NCBI GenBank assembly: GCA_963575745.1
Contig: CAUYUJ010017838.1
Span: 62,001-126,000, forward strand
Reading direction: 5' to 3'
DNA length: 64,000 nucleotides
Source of the DNA: Prorocentrum cordatum
Taxonomy: Eukaryota > Sar > Dinophyceae > Prorocentrales > Prorocentraceae
The position numbers and the translations under genes were made by a program. Shown here in pieces: positions 1-10,190 of this stretch. The notes beneath the pieces were generated by a model, which searched no databases, was not told where the DNA came from, and worked only from the letters and a program-made list of their open reading frames with translations. The first letter of the stretch is position 1. Each line of letters opens with the position of its first letter.

Positions 1-1010
1 TACTCCGTCTTGAGCGTAGCCCAAGTCCGCTTCTCCTCAGCCGCTATCCTTGAAGCTGTAGTTGACAACTCCTGTGCTCTTCGATTGGTGAGCTCGCCTC
101 TCGTATCTGACTTGCGCACACCTCTCGCCGCCAGGGATATCTCCAACTTCTGGCCAGTCCCGTCGTTCGAGCTCGCGTCCTGACGACGGATTGCATCTAT
201 CTTGACAGTGTCGCAAGTCTCCTCATCGTCGCAATCGTCATTCTCCAGATAGGCATAGCCACCCCTGACCACGTCCATGCACGTCGCGAGGTGCACGATC
301 GCGTCGCCCCGGGATGACTTGAGCTCCATGCGCTGTAGTACCGAATCCTGGTCATCTCCAAACTGCGATACATCGATACCCAGGTGTGTCGTATTCTTCA
401 TCTTGATCAGAGGTACTGTGATTCCCAATGCCGAAAGCTCTAATTTCTTTGACTTCGCGTGAATGTGGCCGTCTAGCATGTCCAGGGCAGGTATGGAGAT
501 CAACAGTGGAGTCGTCCCTGTCGGGATCTCGGTCGAATGCGCCTCTCCTCTGAATCCTCCAATGCCAATCGGGATCACGTAGACGTCACCCTGCTGCTTG
601 GAGCCGTTCGCGAAGGTGAACTTCCGCTGGATGTCCGTCTTCCTGCAGGTAAGGTCGGGGGGTAAGTGCTTCTCTAACCTCTCCCTCCAGCTCTTGCTGT
701 GCATGCAAAGGGTACAGGCGGTGTCCACGAGGGCCACCACGTCGCAATTAATTGTGTTGCAGTCAGTGCGCCCCACGGCGAAGGCGAACTGTGATTGTCC
801 CAGCCTGCTACCGCTAACCTGGCCCCTGGCATTGAACGGGGCGAGGCTCTGCGGGTCGAGCTGCACGGCGGCGAGCTCGTCGGGCGATGCTAAAATGGCT
901 GCCCACGTCCTTGACCTAAGAGGCTCCTCAAGACGGCTTATGCGTCCTTGACTGAGGGACGTCGAGCCCCCTCCACGGTCTTGCCCTTGCTTAGCGTCGA
1001 AACGAACGGC
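1..1010 (-). CDS. retropepsin-like protease segment of a Gag-Pol retroelement (partial, runs off left edge)
   Basis: Reading the minus strand in the frame whose codons end at position 3 gives an uninterrupted reading of about 330 residues with no start codon of its own, so it would be missed by a start-to-stop search. It contains Val-Ala-Leu-Val-Asp-Thr-Ala-Cys-Thr (around 725-750), in the place where retropepsins have Asp-Thr/Ser-Gly. This is followed by FANGS, an Ile-Gly-Gly-Phe-Arg-Gly-Glu segment, TTPLLISIPALDMLD and a His-Leu-Gly-Ile-Asp stretch, an order I associate with aspartic proteases of dinoflagellate retroelements. It overlaps the end of the upstream Gag in the +1 frame and stays open back to about 1310, so a Gag-Pol fusion by +1 frameshifting is possible; a one-base indel is equally possible. 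The rest of Pol would lie outside the window. Confidence 0.7.
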
Positions 1011-3129
1011 CCGAAAGACCGCCGTCGCGTAGCATCTGCTGACCAGTCGTCCAGTTGATCGTGCCCTTGCACCGCATGATGGTGTTGAAGTCCAGGCATC
1101 CGTAGAACTTGTTGCCGTCCAGGTTGTTGCTCTTCACTTGCATGCCCTGGCGGCGGCACTTCGGACAGGTCAGCTGCTCGATGAACGTGTTGTCGTCGTT
1201 CACAAACTCCCAGGATGTGGACGCTCTCGATGACGTAGCTGCTGCCTTTGGCCTTGCGCCCAGTGACTTGGCGCCAATCTCCGCCTGCTGCTTCGAGATG
1301 TCCGGCTCGGTCAGCGGGACCTCTGCGACCTTCTCCAGATCCTGGCGCTGCTTCGCCTGCTGGTAGGCCTCCATCTCGGCGCAGAGCGGGCAAAGCTTGT
1401 CTCCTCCATGATGTCCGTACTTGCCGCAGTCCGCGCACTTGATGTTCTCGCCCGGTGCTCTCGTCGAAGTCCCGTCCGAGAACGCTGCTGCGGTCCTCGA
1501 AACACTGCGCCCCTTCTTGACCTGCGCCTTGCCCGAGTAGTGCCCCTCGAGCCTCTCGATCAGGATATCCTTCTTGCCTTTGGTCTGGAGCCCGAGCTCG
1601 CTGAGGTGACTCTTGAGCTCGTACTGCTTCCAGGCCCTGAGATCTGGCGTGGTCGGGATGTCCTTCGGCGCTGCCGACGGCCTTGGGGCCGCCTCTCCAC
1701 TGCTTGCCGCTCCTGCCGACTTCTTCCTGTCCTTGTCGTAGTCCCTGCTGTGGTGGCTGTCGTCCTCGCGCTCGTTGTCTATCTCCTCCTCCGAGTCCGT
1801 GTAGAACGAGTCCTGCCCCTCGACCGTCCCGTCGGTGTCGCACGAGACGTCGTCGCCGCGCGCCATGAAGGAGGTCGCCTCTTCCATCAGTTCATCATCG
1901 TCTGTGGTGCCATCGAGCGTGAAGTACGACTTGCCTCCGCGCCCAGGCTTAGCCTTGGGCTTGCCGCTCCCGCGGCCTCCGCCTCGTCCTCCACCGAACT
2001 TCTTGTCGCCTTGCTTACCTGTCTTCGGGCACACGGCATCTCCTGCCCAGTGTCCGATGCGACCGCGCGCTCCGCAGCGCGTGCGCTTCTTTTCCTCCTT
2101 GATCTGCTCCTGACGCTCCTCGAAGGTCACCTCGCCCTTGAAGAATCCGCGCTGCTCCTGCGTGTCCTTCAGCTTCTTCCTTGCCGCGTCGTAGGCGCTG
2201 TAGGCCTCGAACACGTCGTCGTCGTTGCTGGCTCCGGCGTCGCTCGCAAACTCATGGTCATCATCTGCCGCGTTGGCGCCCTCTTCGAACTCCTCATCCG
2301 TAATGTCGTCCTCGTCGCCGCTGTTGTTGTCCTCGACCTGATTCGCCTTGCCTCCGCGCCGGTTCTGCCACTTCTGCTTGTGTGTGTTGGCCGGCGCACT
2401 CCGTCTCTCTTTCTCGTGCAGGTCGTGGAAGTTGACCCTCAACGTATGCTGGAACATCTCCAGGTTGTACTCCGAGTTGCTGTTGGGAACGAAGTTGCGC
2501 TTCTGCTCGTCCGTGAGGTTCGCGCCGTCCAGTAGAAAGTGTGCCATCAAATCGTCCGAAAGCGTGGTGTTCTCGTCGCGCTCCTGCAAGTCCTCCCACA
2601 GCTTCTCTTTGTTCGAGAGGTACTCGCCCATATCAGTGCCTCGCTTCCGGAAACTCCGCTTGAAGAAATTATCGAACGGCATGCCCTTCTTGACGATGGC
2701 CTCCTTGTCGAGCGTCGCCAGCGCCTCGAAGATCCGTCTCTCACCGCCGTCCGCACGTACTTCTGCGGTCTCCTGTGCGAGGTGCTCTGCTCGTCGCCAT
2801 GCTCGACCATGTAGTCCGTCGAGCAACTTCACCCTGAATCTGCGTGTCTTCTTCTCGAGGCTTTGCGCGATTGCTTCTTCGTCATCTCCACTACCTTCCA
2901 ATCGCGCCAGCGCCAGGGTGACTCTCTTCTTATACTCCTTGAGCAAGTCAGGATTCTGGCCGGTATAGTGAGGCAGCCCATCTCTATCCACAACTATCTC
3001 ATCATCACGGTAGTACGACCGTCCAGCTCCTTGATCGTTCATCTCGCTGCTCTTGCTATTCTTGGGCTCTACGTTGGTCCTGGTGAACGTTCGGCCACGT
3101 CCACAATCTCGGAACCACCAGCTCCGCAA
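991..3129 (-). CDS. Gag-like protein with SAP domain and zinc-binding motifs
   Basis: A 712-residue reading frame. The N-terminus (a Gly-Leu-Pro-His-Tyr-Thr-Gly motif, then Leu-Leu-Asp-Gly-Leu-His-Gly-Arg-Ala-Trp) resembles Gag proteins of dinoflagellate Copia-like elements. Residues of about 360-380 form a zinc-knuckle-like motif in which the second cysteine is replaced by arginine (Cys-Gly-Ala-Arg-Gly, then Gly-His-Trp-Ala-Gly-Asp and a final Cys). Near residue 495-530 is a SAP-type helix-extension-helix (Trp-Lys-Gln-Tyr-Glu-Leu, then Leu-Gly-Leu and Lys-Lys-Asp-Ile-Leu-Ile). It is followed by a second knuckle (Cys-x2-Cys-x4-His-x5-Cys) and a C-terminal topoisomerase-like zinc ribbon (Cys-Pro-Lys-Cys to Tyr-Gly-Cys). 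The longest start is at 3129, but a Met at 3042 just before the conserved region is at least as likely. The protein probably coats element RNA in a particle. The protease frame follows directly. Confidence 0.75.
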   Translation of the reverse strand: MRSWWFRDCGRGRTFTRTNVEPKNSKSSEMNDQGAGRSYYRDDEIVVDRDGLPHYTGQNPDLLKEYKKRVTLALARLEGSGDDEEAIAQSLEKKTRRFRVKLLDGLHGRAWRRAEHLAQETAEVRADGGERRIFEALATLDKEAIVKKGMPFDNFFKRSFRKRGTDMGEYLSNKEKLWEDLQERDENTTLSDDLMAHFLLDGANLTDEQKRNFVPNSNSEYNLEMFQHTLRVNFHDLHEKERRSAPANTHKQKWQNRRGGKANQVEDNNSGDEDDITDEEFEEGANAADDDHEFASDAGASNDDDVFEAYSAYDAARKKLKDTQEQRGFFKGEVTFEERQEQIKEEKKRTRCGARGRIGHWAGDAVCPKTGKQGDKKFGGGRGGGRGSGKPKAKPGRGGKSYFTLDGTTDDDELMEEATSFMARGDDVSCDTDGTVEGQDSFYTDSEEEIDNEREDDSHHSRDYDKDRKKSAGAASSGEAAPRPSAAPKDIPTTPDLRAWKQYELKSHLSELGLQTKGKKDILIERLEGHYSGKAQVKKGRSVSRTAAAFSDGTSTRAPGENIKCADCGKYGHHGGDKLCPLCAEMEAYQQAKQRQDLEKVAEVPLTEPDISKQQAEIGAKSLGARPKAAATSSRASTSWEFVNDDNTFIEQLTCPKCRRQGMQVKSNNLDGNKFYGCLDFNTIMRCKGTINWTTGQQMLRDGGLSGRSFRR

Positions 3130-3410
3130 TACCAGTCTGAAAGCGTATGGTAGATGCTGATGATAAACCTGTTTATCTCATCCACGGCCCCGCGCGGGCC
3201 ACGAGCTATCTGCGGGGGCGCCAGGCGCCCAATACAACAAGCTCTAAAGGCCGGCCTTGCGGGCCGAGACGGGCAGCGGGCAGCGAGCAGCGGGCGAGAG
3301 GGCAGAGGCAGGTGCACTCAGAGGGGGGAGTAGACGAGGTACTGGTAAGAGAGGGTCAGGGCTAGGCGGGCTCCAGAGGGGTCCTCGGGTACACCTCCAG
3401 GGGATCTCAG
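3130..3410. other. sequence upstream of the Gag frame; no gene seen
   Basis: If the Gag element is intact, its leader and left LTR should lie here on the minus strand. There is a short repetitive run around 3270-3310 (gggcagcgggcagcgagcag), but I could not identify LTR ends because the partner LTR is outside the window. Confidence 0.3.
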
Positions 3411-4128
3411 ACTAAGCTAACGCTAAGCTGAAGCTGCGCCAACGCTAAGCAAACGCTAAACTAAAGCTAAGCTAAAGCTAAGCTAAGGCTAAGCTAACAC
3501 TAAGCTAAAGCTAAGCTAAAGCTAAGCTGAAGCTAAGCTAAAGCTAAGCTAAAGCTAAGCTGCTAAGCTAAGCTAAGAAGCTAAGCTAAAGCTAGCTAAA
3601 AAGCTAAGCTAAGCTGAAGCTAAGCTAAAGCTAAGCTAAAGCTAAGCTGAAGCTAAGCTACAGCTAAGCTAAAGCTAAGCTACAGCTAAGCTACAGCTAA
3701 GCTAAAGCTAAGCTAAAGCTAAAGCTAAAGCTAAAGCTAAAGCTAAGCTAAAGCTAAGCTAAAGCTAAGCTAAAGCTAAAGCTAAAGCTAAGCTAAAGCT
3801 AAAGCTAAAGCTAAGCTAAAGCTAAGCTAAAGCTAAGCTAAGAAGCTAAGCTAAAGCTAAGCTGAAGCTAAGCTAAAGCTAAGCTAAAGCTAAGCTAAAG
3901 CTAAGCTAAGCTAACACTAAGCCAAGGCTAAGCTAACACTAAGCTGAAGCTAAGCTAAAGCTAAGCTAAAGCTAAGCTAAAGCTAAACTAAAGCTAAGCT
4001 AACACTAAGCTGAAGCTAAGCTAAAGCTAAGCTAAAGCTAAACTAACACTAGGCTAAAGCTAAGCTGCAGCTAAGCTACAGCTAAGCTAAAGCTAAAGCT
4101 AAAGCTAAGCTAAAGCTAAGGCTAAAGC
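3411..4128. repeat. tandem repeat of GCTAA/GCTAAA-type units
   Basis: About 720 bases consist almost entirely of AGCTAAGCTAA and AGCTAAAGCTA variants, with occasional gctgaagct, gctacagct and aacactaag interruptions. It is not the dinoflagellate/plant telomere motif (TTTAGGG). Reading frames in it are repeat artefacts. Confidence 0.95.
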
Positions 4129-4559
4129 TCCCAGGGGACTGGGGGAACCGCGGGGCGGGGACTGGGGGAACCGCCCGGGGCGGTTTCCATTGCCCGGCCC
4201 CTTTAAGCTAGAGAGTAAGAACCCTCCTAGGCAGAGCCTAGGTAGGGAACATTCTGCCTGATGGGACCCCAGATAATCTGGAAGCGAACGAGCCCGTTCA
4301 ATACCCGGAACGACCAACCCTTGGGAAACCCGATTGCAATGCCTGCTGCATCCTGGTGACCACGGGGCTACGAGAGACGCGTCGTTCTGTGAACTTTCGC
4401 TCTACCTGAGAGGCCCCGCCAATCTCGGCGAAAACGGGCCCGTGCAGCACCTCTGGTCGACCCCCGCCCACTCGGGAGGCCCGGGTGCAATATCTGCTCT
4501 GTCGCGGTGGCCATGGGTCTCTGAGAATCGACGCGTCTTTGTCTGTGAGCGGGTCAGAG
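4129..4559. other. unassigned intergenic DNA with a 23-bp tandem duplication
   Basis: GGGGACTGGGGGAACCGC occurs twice at 4134 and 4157. The stretch near 4270-4300 (taatctggaagcgaacg) matches one half of the composite repeat found again at 54.9-56.1 kb. No coding signal recognised. Confidence 0.4.
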
Positions 4560-5060
4560 CATGAGTGTTTATGAGTATTAGCTTCTAGACATTGGTCAGT
4601 GCGGTTATGAGTGGTCAGGCTATGGCTGAGTCTGAGGAAGCGTGGGTGAGTCTGAGTTTGAGTGGGTCTGAGCGCGAGGGAGCATGTGTGTTCCAGCGTT
4701 GGCTCCACGTAGGTATCACGAGGAAGAGGAAGAGGATGAGAAGGAGCAGGAGGGGGAAGGAAGAGAGGGAACATGTATGTGAGAGTGAAAGAATCCGGGT
4801 GTGAGTGAGTCTGGGCATGAGCGGATCTGAGTATAAGTGGGTCTGAGCGCGAATGTATCTGAGTATGAGTGGGTATGAGTGTGAGTGGGCTTGGAGTGAG
4901 GTGTCTGCGTCTGAGTGAGTCTGCATCAGGGTGAATATGGAGATTGGCAAATGTAGCTCTGAGTGGTACGACCGTGGTTGAGTCTGGGTAAGTGTGACTG
5001 AATCAGGATTGTGCGAGTCTGAATACGAGCGGGCATCAACATGAGCGACTGGTTGCGTGG
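4560..5060. repeat. degenerate GAGTCTGAGTGGGT minisatellite
   Basis: The stretch is dominated by interleaved tgagtatgagt, tgagtgggtctgag and gagtctgagtgagtctg motifs with a period of roughly 12-18 bases. A related, sparser motif reappears at about 5765-5850. No gene is supported. Confidence 0.7.
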
Positions 5061-5259
5061 GTGTGAACATGTGCGAGTCTAAGCACACCATGCGTAATGA
5101 AGAGAGGGAGTGGGAGGCGGGCAGGGGAGATACGTGAATGAGGCTGGGGCGTCACACGATCAGCAATGGCCCAACACACTGGATATAGGGATGAACCGCG
5201 TTTACCACCGAGAACGGCCAGTCTACCTGAGAGGGTCCAATCTAGATTGGCGTTGAGCG

Positions 5260-5415
5260 AAGGGAGGAAATGAGAAGGAGAAGGCCTTCTCAGAAGGCTC
5301 GGAAGTCCCCCGCCTTCTGAAACATTGTCCAAGCCTTCCCCGAGGATACCAAAAACCTCTGAGAAGGCGAAAGAATTTCTGAGAAGTCCCGCCGCCTTCT
5401 GAGAAGACCTTTCCG
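5260..5415. repeat. cluster of CCTTCTCAGAAGG-type palindromic motifs
   Basis: CCTTCTCAGAAGG and its partial forms (cgccttctga, tctgagaaggc, ccttctgagaag) recur six or more times in both orientations. The segment near 5320-5360 resembles a half-unit of the composite repeat at 55.7 kb. The surrounding 5060-5820 has no recognisable gene. Confidence 0.55.
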
Positions 5416-6529
5416 TTTTCACTTCCCCCCACTCGCTCGCACCCGCCTAAATGTGAACGGTCCCAAAGGAGAAGGAACCACAAACAACACATCTGGCGGC
5501 TTTCCCTTGGGATACCCGAGCGCGGAGTCTGCGGGCATCGCGGGGGTCACGGACCACGGGTATCCCTGTGCTCTGACGTGAACCTCGCTGTGAGCGAATC
5601 CGCGCGCGACTGAACATATTCACTCGGGTTTCATAATAGCTTGTCGGTGAATTATTTCTTCTAGGGGCGTGTACACTTGCATGATTTGTCAAATGCCGTC
5701 TCCATTTGTGGGGCGTGCGCGGCCCCCGCGCGCGATCGGACCTTGCGTGCTTGCTTGCGCGGGGATATGAAAGTGAGTGAGTGAGTTTGAATTTGATTAC
5801 AGCTGGGTGCAAATGAGTCTAAATCTGATCGGGCCTGAGTGCGAGCGAATGTGAGCATGAGAGTGCGACCGCGAGAAACGGAGGCGGGAGGTGAGAAAGA
5901 GGCGGGGGCGTCACAGTGGTAACAAGAAACCCATTCACAGTGGTAACAAAAACCCAAAACTCCCCGCGGCGACCCCGACCCGGGGCGGGGAACGACCCGA
6001 CGCCCAGGCCGGCGCGCCATAAGCCGTCCAGCACGGCGGCGTATTTCGACCCAGGCCGACCCCCAGAATGGCACCCTGGACGAGGGGTCCGACGGCCCCA
6101 CCCCTCACCTGTCCACCGGGGACGACGGCGCCCCTTGCGAGCCGCTCGTCGGGGCTCTCCACGGGGAGCGAGCCGCCCGTGCAAAACAGGCGGCGGTGCA
6201 CCCGCAGGGCGCGCCAGAAGCGCGACGGCGGCGAGGAGGGGCCGGCGGCCTCGCCGGGCCCCGCTGGCGCGAACCAGCGGAGCCGCGACAAGGCGCTGGA
6301 GGCTTGCCAGCCACCCCCAAGCGCCCCCGAGCGCGTCACTCGCGCCCAGCGGTAGCGCTACCCCTACAGAGAGAAGGTCGGACGGACCGCCGGCCGCGCG
6401 AGCAGCGCGAGCATTAGCCGCCGGAGACAACGGGGCCGGGGCGGAGCTCTCCGCTGCAGGGACACGCTCGGCGAGGCGACGCCGCTGACGCTGGCCAGCG
6501 CAGGGGGACCTCGCCAACGCGGCCCGCGT

Positions 6530-7066
6530 CGAACGACCGAAATACACTTGGATCAGCGTGGGCCTGCACAAAACCCCCGTCCGAACGAGCGGGGCGCAGA
6601 CCATGCCGATCCGACCTTCCTCCTCGGCGCTGACGACGACCTTGTGGACCGCGCCACGGGTCCGCTTTCCAGGGTGCTGGACGAGGCCCGCTCTGGGATA
6701 CCCGCGGTCGCAGGCGGCGAAGACCATCTGATCGTGACGGGGCGGGTCATCAGGCTGCGGGGGATCACCTGTCCAGGAGAGCTTCTGGAAGCCCGCGTGA
6801 TCGTCGAGATTGAACATCTCGACGAAGGGGCCGCGCGGAAAAGGGGCGCGATGCACCGCTTGCTCCTCAGGGCGAAGAACCTCGAAACTGCGCAACACAC
6901 CCTCATGAGCGGAATTGGAGATCTCAACGGCCATATTGTCGCGAGCGCGTTCAGGCACGGGGACACATCGAGCCCTTCCAGCTCGGGTCGCCATGCCTGA
7001 ACGACTTGAACGACCCGCAAGGAACCGCACTCGCAACGCATTCCGTTTAGCCCGCATCGGTGGCAC
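6530..7066 (-). pseudogene. reverse transcriptase fragment with x-Asp-Asp motif
   Basis: First ~180 residues of a frame opening at 7066. It reads Arg-Ala-Lys-Arg-Asn-Ala-Leu near the start, then Asp-Asn-Met-Ala-Val-Glu-Ile-Ser-Asn-Ser-Ala-His, a Pro-Phe-Pro-Arg-Gly segment and Asn-Leu-Asp-Asp-His at residues 86-90, in the order expected for RT motifs B to C of the dinoflagellate family. The frame remains open to 5819, but below about 6530 it has the Arg/Ala/Pro-rich composition of GC-rich noncoding sequence, so I exclude that part. Confidence 0.55.
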
Positions 7067-7482
7067 CTTAAGGCAGAATAGAGCTCGCGCAAATCATCAC
7101 ATGACGCAACCAGCCACTCGCCAGGAGCCAGGCTCATGCGGCAAAGCAAGGAGCCCTGGCCTAGGCGGCGAGTTCTGGAGGAGATGCTCTGACAGCGACT
7201 GTTCAACACCGTGGGATTGAGGATCTGACAATCGAAATCGTCGCCCTCGGGGACTCTGGGCGCCCCGCACGCCTCGTCCCATGCGAGGTCCGAGGAGGGG
7301 GCCAGATACAGAGCGCCGCAGGAGTCCCATGTCCGAAGAAGCTCCCACAGCTCCGCACCAGTCATATGGACCCGAGCGCCCCAAAGCCCTTTCGACCACC
7401 CCCCGCGCGGAAGGTGCAAGACCTCGGGGTCCAGAAAGGCAGCGTGGACCCGAGTGGGAGAGGAGGAATGGGGTGGGATCAA
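6553..7482 (-). pseudogene. reverse transcriptase fragment with motif A (element at 5.8-8.7 kb)
   Basis: A 309-residue frame whose first ~135 residues look genuine. The run Pro-Gly-Glu-Trp-Leu-Val-Ala-Ser-Cys-Asp-Asp-Leu-Arg-Glu-Leu-Tyr-Ser-Ala-Leu matches the region around the first catalytic aspartate in dinoflagellate reverse transcriptases. After about residue 140 the sequence becomes Arg/Ser-rich nonsense, and the real protein continues in the neighbouring frame, marking a frameshift near 7060. The upstream part mentions an Asp-Leu-Ala-Trp-Asp-Glu segment typical of the connecting region. Function is inferred from motif order only. Confidence 0.5.
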
Positions 7483-8720
7483 CCGTAGGCGATTAATCCC
7501 GCTCGACGCGGGACGCCCCGACCTTCAGGTCAAAGGGCTCGGCGCGGGAGGGGCCCCAGGCCGACGCAGAAGCCGGCGAGCAAGCAACGGGCGCGCTACC
7601 CCCAGGGGGGCGGGCACGATGGAAGAGGAAGAAAAGGAGGCCACAAGAACTGTAACATGGATGGCCAGGCCATGGGGCGAGACCTCGGCGGCGTCGAACT
7701 TAGCGAACGTCCGCCCCAAACCGCTCTCGCCGCCTCGGGCAAGGCGAACTGCGATCATGCAGAGCCGCCCAATGCGGATCCACAGACCCTTTTGGCAGGG
7801 AAGACCGCTGCTCGCCAGCGAGTCCTTGGGGGCGCGAGGCTAGGCCCTAGGCTCACCAAGAGTCAGCAGGTCAAGCGCAATCACGGAGTGCTGCGCTAGC
7901 GCGCGCGCGGCGCGCTTCAGCCGCCAGCGCTCACGAGAGCGACTTGTAGAAAAAACCGCAGGAGGCTCGAGAGCGGGGGCCGAAGGGCACGGCCAAGGGC
8001 CGCGGGGGAAGTACTCCTCGGAAGGAGGAGCGCCCCGGACCGGCGCGCGTAGGGACGGTTGGGGGAAAGGCGCAAGAGAACAGAGCACCCTGCCCCACCT
8101 GGGCCAGCGCGGCGGCCGAGTGGGTGACATCGGTGTTCGCGCCTGGGAAAACGGCGCAGCAAGGCAGCGATGTCCGCGACGAAGGACGCGATCTTTGCAG
8201 GAGTGCAGGTGGCGGGCGAACGAGCAAGGAGGAACCCCGGGTTCCGTCGGGGCATGAGGGGAGCCCGAGGCGGAGCGAGGGCCGCGACCGCGGAACGCGC
8301 ATCTCTTTGGGGGCCGTAACAGCATCGGTGGAGTAGCGCATTTCCACGGCCGCGGCTCCGCTCAGCCTAGGTGCGCTGGGCGGTCGCAACGTCGCGGTTT
8401 CCGCCCACGGCCACCGCGCGCAAAATGCGCGGCCCCCCCCCCATCGGGCCCCGCTGGGCATCTGGGGGGAAAGGACTTCCCTCCCTTGGGCTTTGCACTG
8501 AGCGGGGTCTTCGGCACGGCCGCCGCGGCGGCCGCCGCACGCCCCGCCCGCTCGGCGCCGAGGCGAGAACGGAAGAAAACCATCTCCTTCGCGCAATCGC
8601 CCCGAGCCAGGCAGCGAGGATCCACGAGCGGAGAGAAATGCAACTGGGCCTCCCTCTCCGCGAGGATCCGAGTCGCATGCACTGGGGGCACCTCGAGTCC
8701 CGTCAGGAACCGAGCGGGTT

Positions 8721-8900
8721 CTAGATAGCCGCGGTCCCCTGCCAGTTCACATTATCTTCCCCCTCCTTCTCCTCGTCATCCTCTCCCTCTTCCCCGCCCC
8801 TATTCCTGCTCTCCTCCTCCTGAGGCGCACTCGAAGTCATCGGGCGAGACCGCGAATAGAGAGAGAGAGAGAGAGAGTGAGAGAGAGAGGGCGAGATTTC
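8721..8900. repeat. CTC-rich and GA-dinucleotide microsatellite
   Basis: A pyrimidine-rich stretch (cctccttctcctcgtcatcc) is followed by (GA)n at about 8860-8890. Confidence 0.7.
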
Positions 8901-8915
8901 GACCCCAGGACAAGG

Positions 8916-9158
8916 TCCACCGAAGGCCCCAGGGCACGGTCCATATGCGGCGCCCCGCCATTTTCGCCACACCCCTCGCGTTTCGTGGCCTCATACGGAC
9001 CTCCACCGAAGGCCCCAATAGCTGCGTCTGCATGCGGATCCACTTCCATGTAGGCGCACCCCTCGCAAGTTTCGCGGCCCCATCGGAAGCTCCACCGAAG
9101 GCCCCACCAAGCGGGGGGGGCCCACATGCGCCCCATAGGTAGCTCCACCGAAGGCCCC
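8916..9158. repeat. four copies of a repeat carrying TCCACCGAAGGCCCCA
   Basis: The 16-mer TCCACCGAAGGCCCCA occurs at 8916, 9002, 9091 and 9143. The sequence between copies is also related (cccctcgc, ttcg/tttcgtggcc, catgcgg), giving an irregular period of 86, 89 and 52 bases. Homopolymer runs of C (9231-9246) and G (9351-9367) follow. Confidence 0.75.
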
Positions 9159-10190
9159 AGTGGGAGGGTGGCCGTAGAATGGCAGGCACGGGTCCTGGAG
9201 TAAAGGGGTTCTGGGCGCGATTCGTTTAGTCCCCCCCCCCCCCCCCAGTTAGGAAGCAACAACTCAACGGCGCACGCACAACGGCATCTGACAAAAATGT
9301 GCGCGTGCTCCGCGGGAGCGTTTTGTTTATTGATGTATATATTTTTTTTGGGGGGGGAGGGGGGGGGCGCCGTTGCCCGACCAGTCCGACAGTTGCCAGT
9401 TCACCGCGCCATCCTCGCAGCTTCCCGCGCCGCTACGCGGTCACGGATAGCTCCCAAGCATGGTAGCGGGGCGGTAGAAGCCGAAATGGCACCCTTCCGC
9501 GCCACCTGCAAGACAACGTCGGCCTCCTTCCTCTGAACCTGCTCTCCAGGTTCGGCGCAGGAGACCGCCGCGATGCGCAGAGGGCGGAGGCCCCGACGAA
9601 GGCGCGAAAGGAATTGGCCTTCACTGCACAGACTGCCTGGCTTGCATCGAGCCGCCAGACTTCTTACCTTGCGCTGCGAATGCGCACCGCGCGCCATGCA
9701 GGAGAACAACGGGAGAGCCTCGTTCCCCACTTGCGCGCTCGCGAGCTTATGGCCGTGGTCAGGCGCCGACGCCAGAAACTCGGCCACTCCCTCAGAAAAA
9801 CCTTCGCATCCTAGCTCGGGACGCTCGCTGGCCCGCCCACCGAAGAGCACAAGACACAGCGAGCACCTAAAACCCCACAGACAACTCTGCCAAGAGTGCC
9901 AAGACGCGGCCACGTCAAAGACCTTCTTGGGCTTCAGACGGACGGGGGTGAATCTGGTGGCCTGCTTAGCCTCGATGTCCGCTCTCCAATTGGCCTGCCC
10001 GATCCTACGTTCTGGCTGCGGCGGGCTATCTATGACTTCCATCGCACGATGGACAGGTGCGTGAACAGCTGGGACGAACTTGTTATCACACATGTGGACC
10101 AGGGCACCTCGCCTCGGGCCCCCATATCTCTGCTTCGGGGAGGTTTGATCACTGGCAAGCTCATTGTGCAACTTGGCGGCATTCATACAA

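Larger units (their letters stand above)
5819..8700 (-). mobile_element. degenerate dinoflagellate-type non-LTR reverse transcriptase element
   Basis: Minus-strand fragments in different frames together read as one reverse transcriptase. From upstream to downstream there are: a Val-His-Ala-Thr-Arg / Leu-Val-Asp-Pro-Arg segment (8.4-8.7 kb); an Ala-Leu-Ala-Gln-His-Ser-Val-Ile-Ala-Leu-Asp-Leu-Leu segment just before 7840; an Ala-Ser-Cys-Asp-Asp-Leu-Arg-Glu-Leu-Tyr-Ser segment that looks like RT motif A (near 7090); and an Asn-Leu-Asp-Asp-His segment (near 6800) in the position of the catalytic x-Asp-Asp. Frames change at least three times, so the copy is dead. Its ends were not located. Confidence 0.6.

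Noticed and set aside
3411-4128. Telomeric or subtelomeric array
   Set aside because: The unit GCTAA/GCTAAA is not TTTAGGG and the array is flanked by ordinary DNA on both sides.
5819-6500. Continuation of the 415-residue frame as a real protein C-terminus
   Set aside because: Composition becomes Arg/Ala/Gly/Pro-rich with no motifs, as expected from GC-rich noncoding sequence with few stops.
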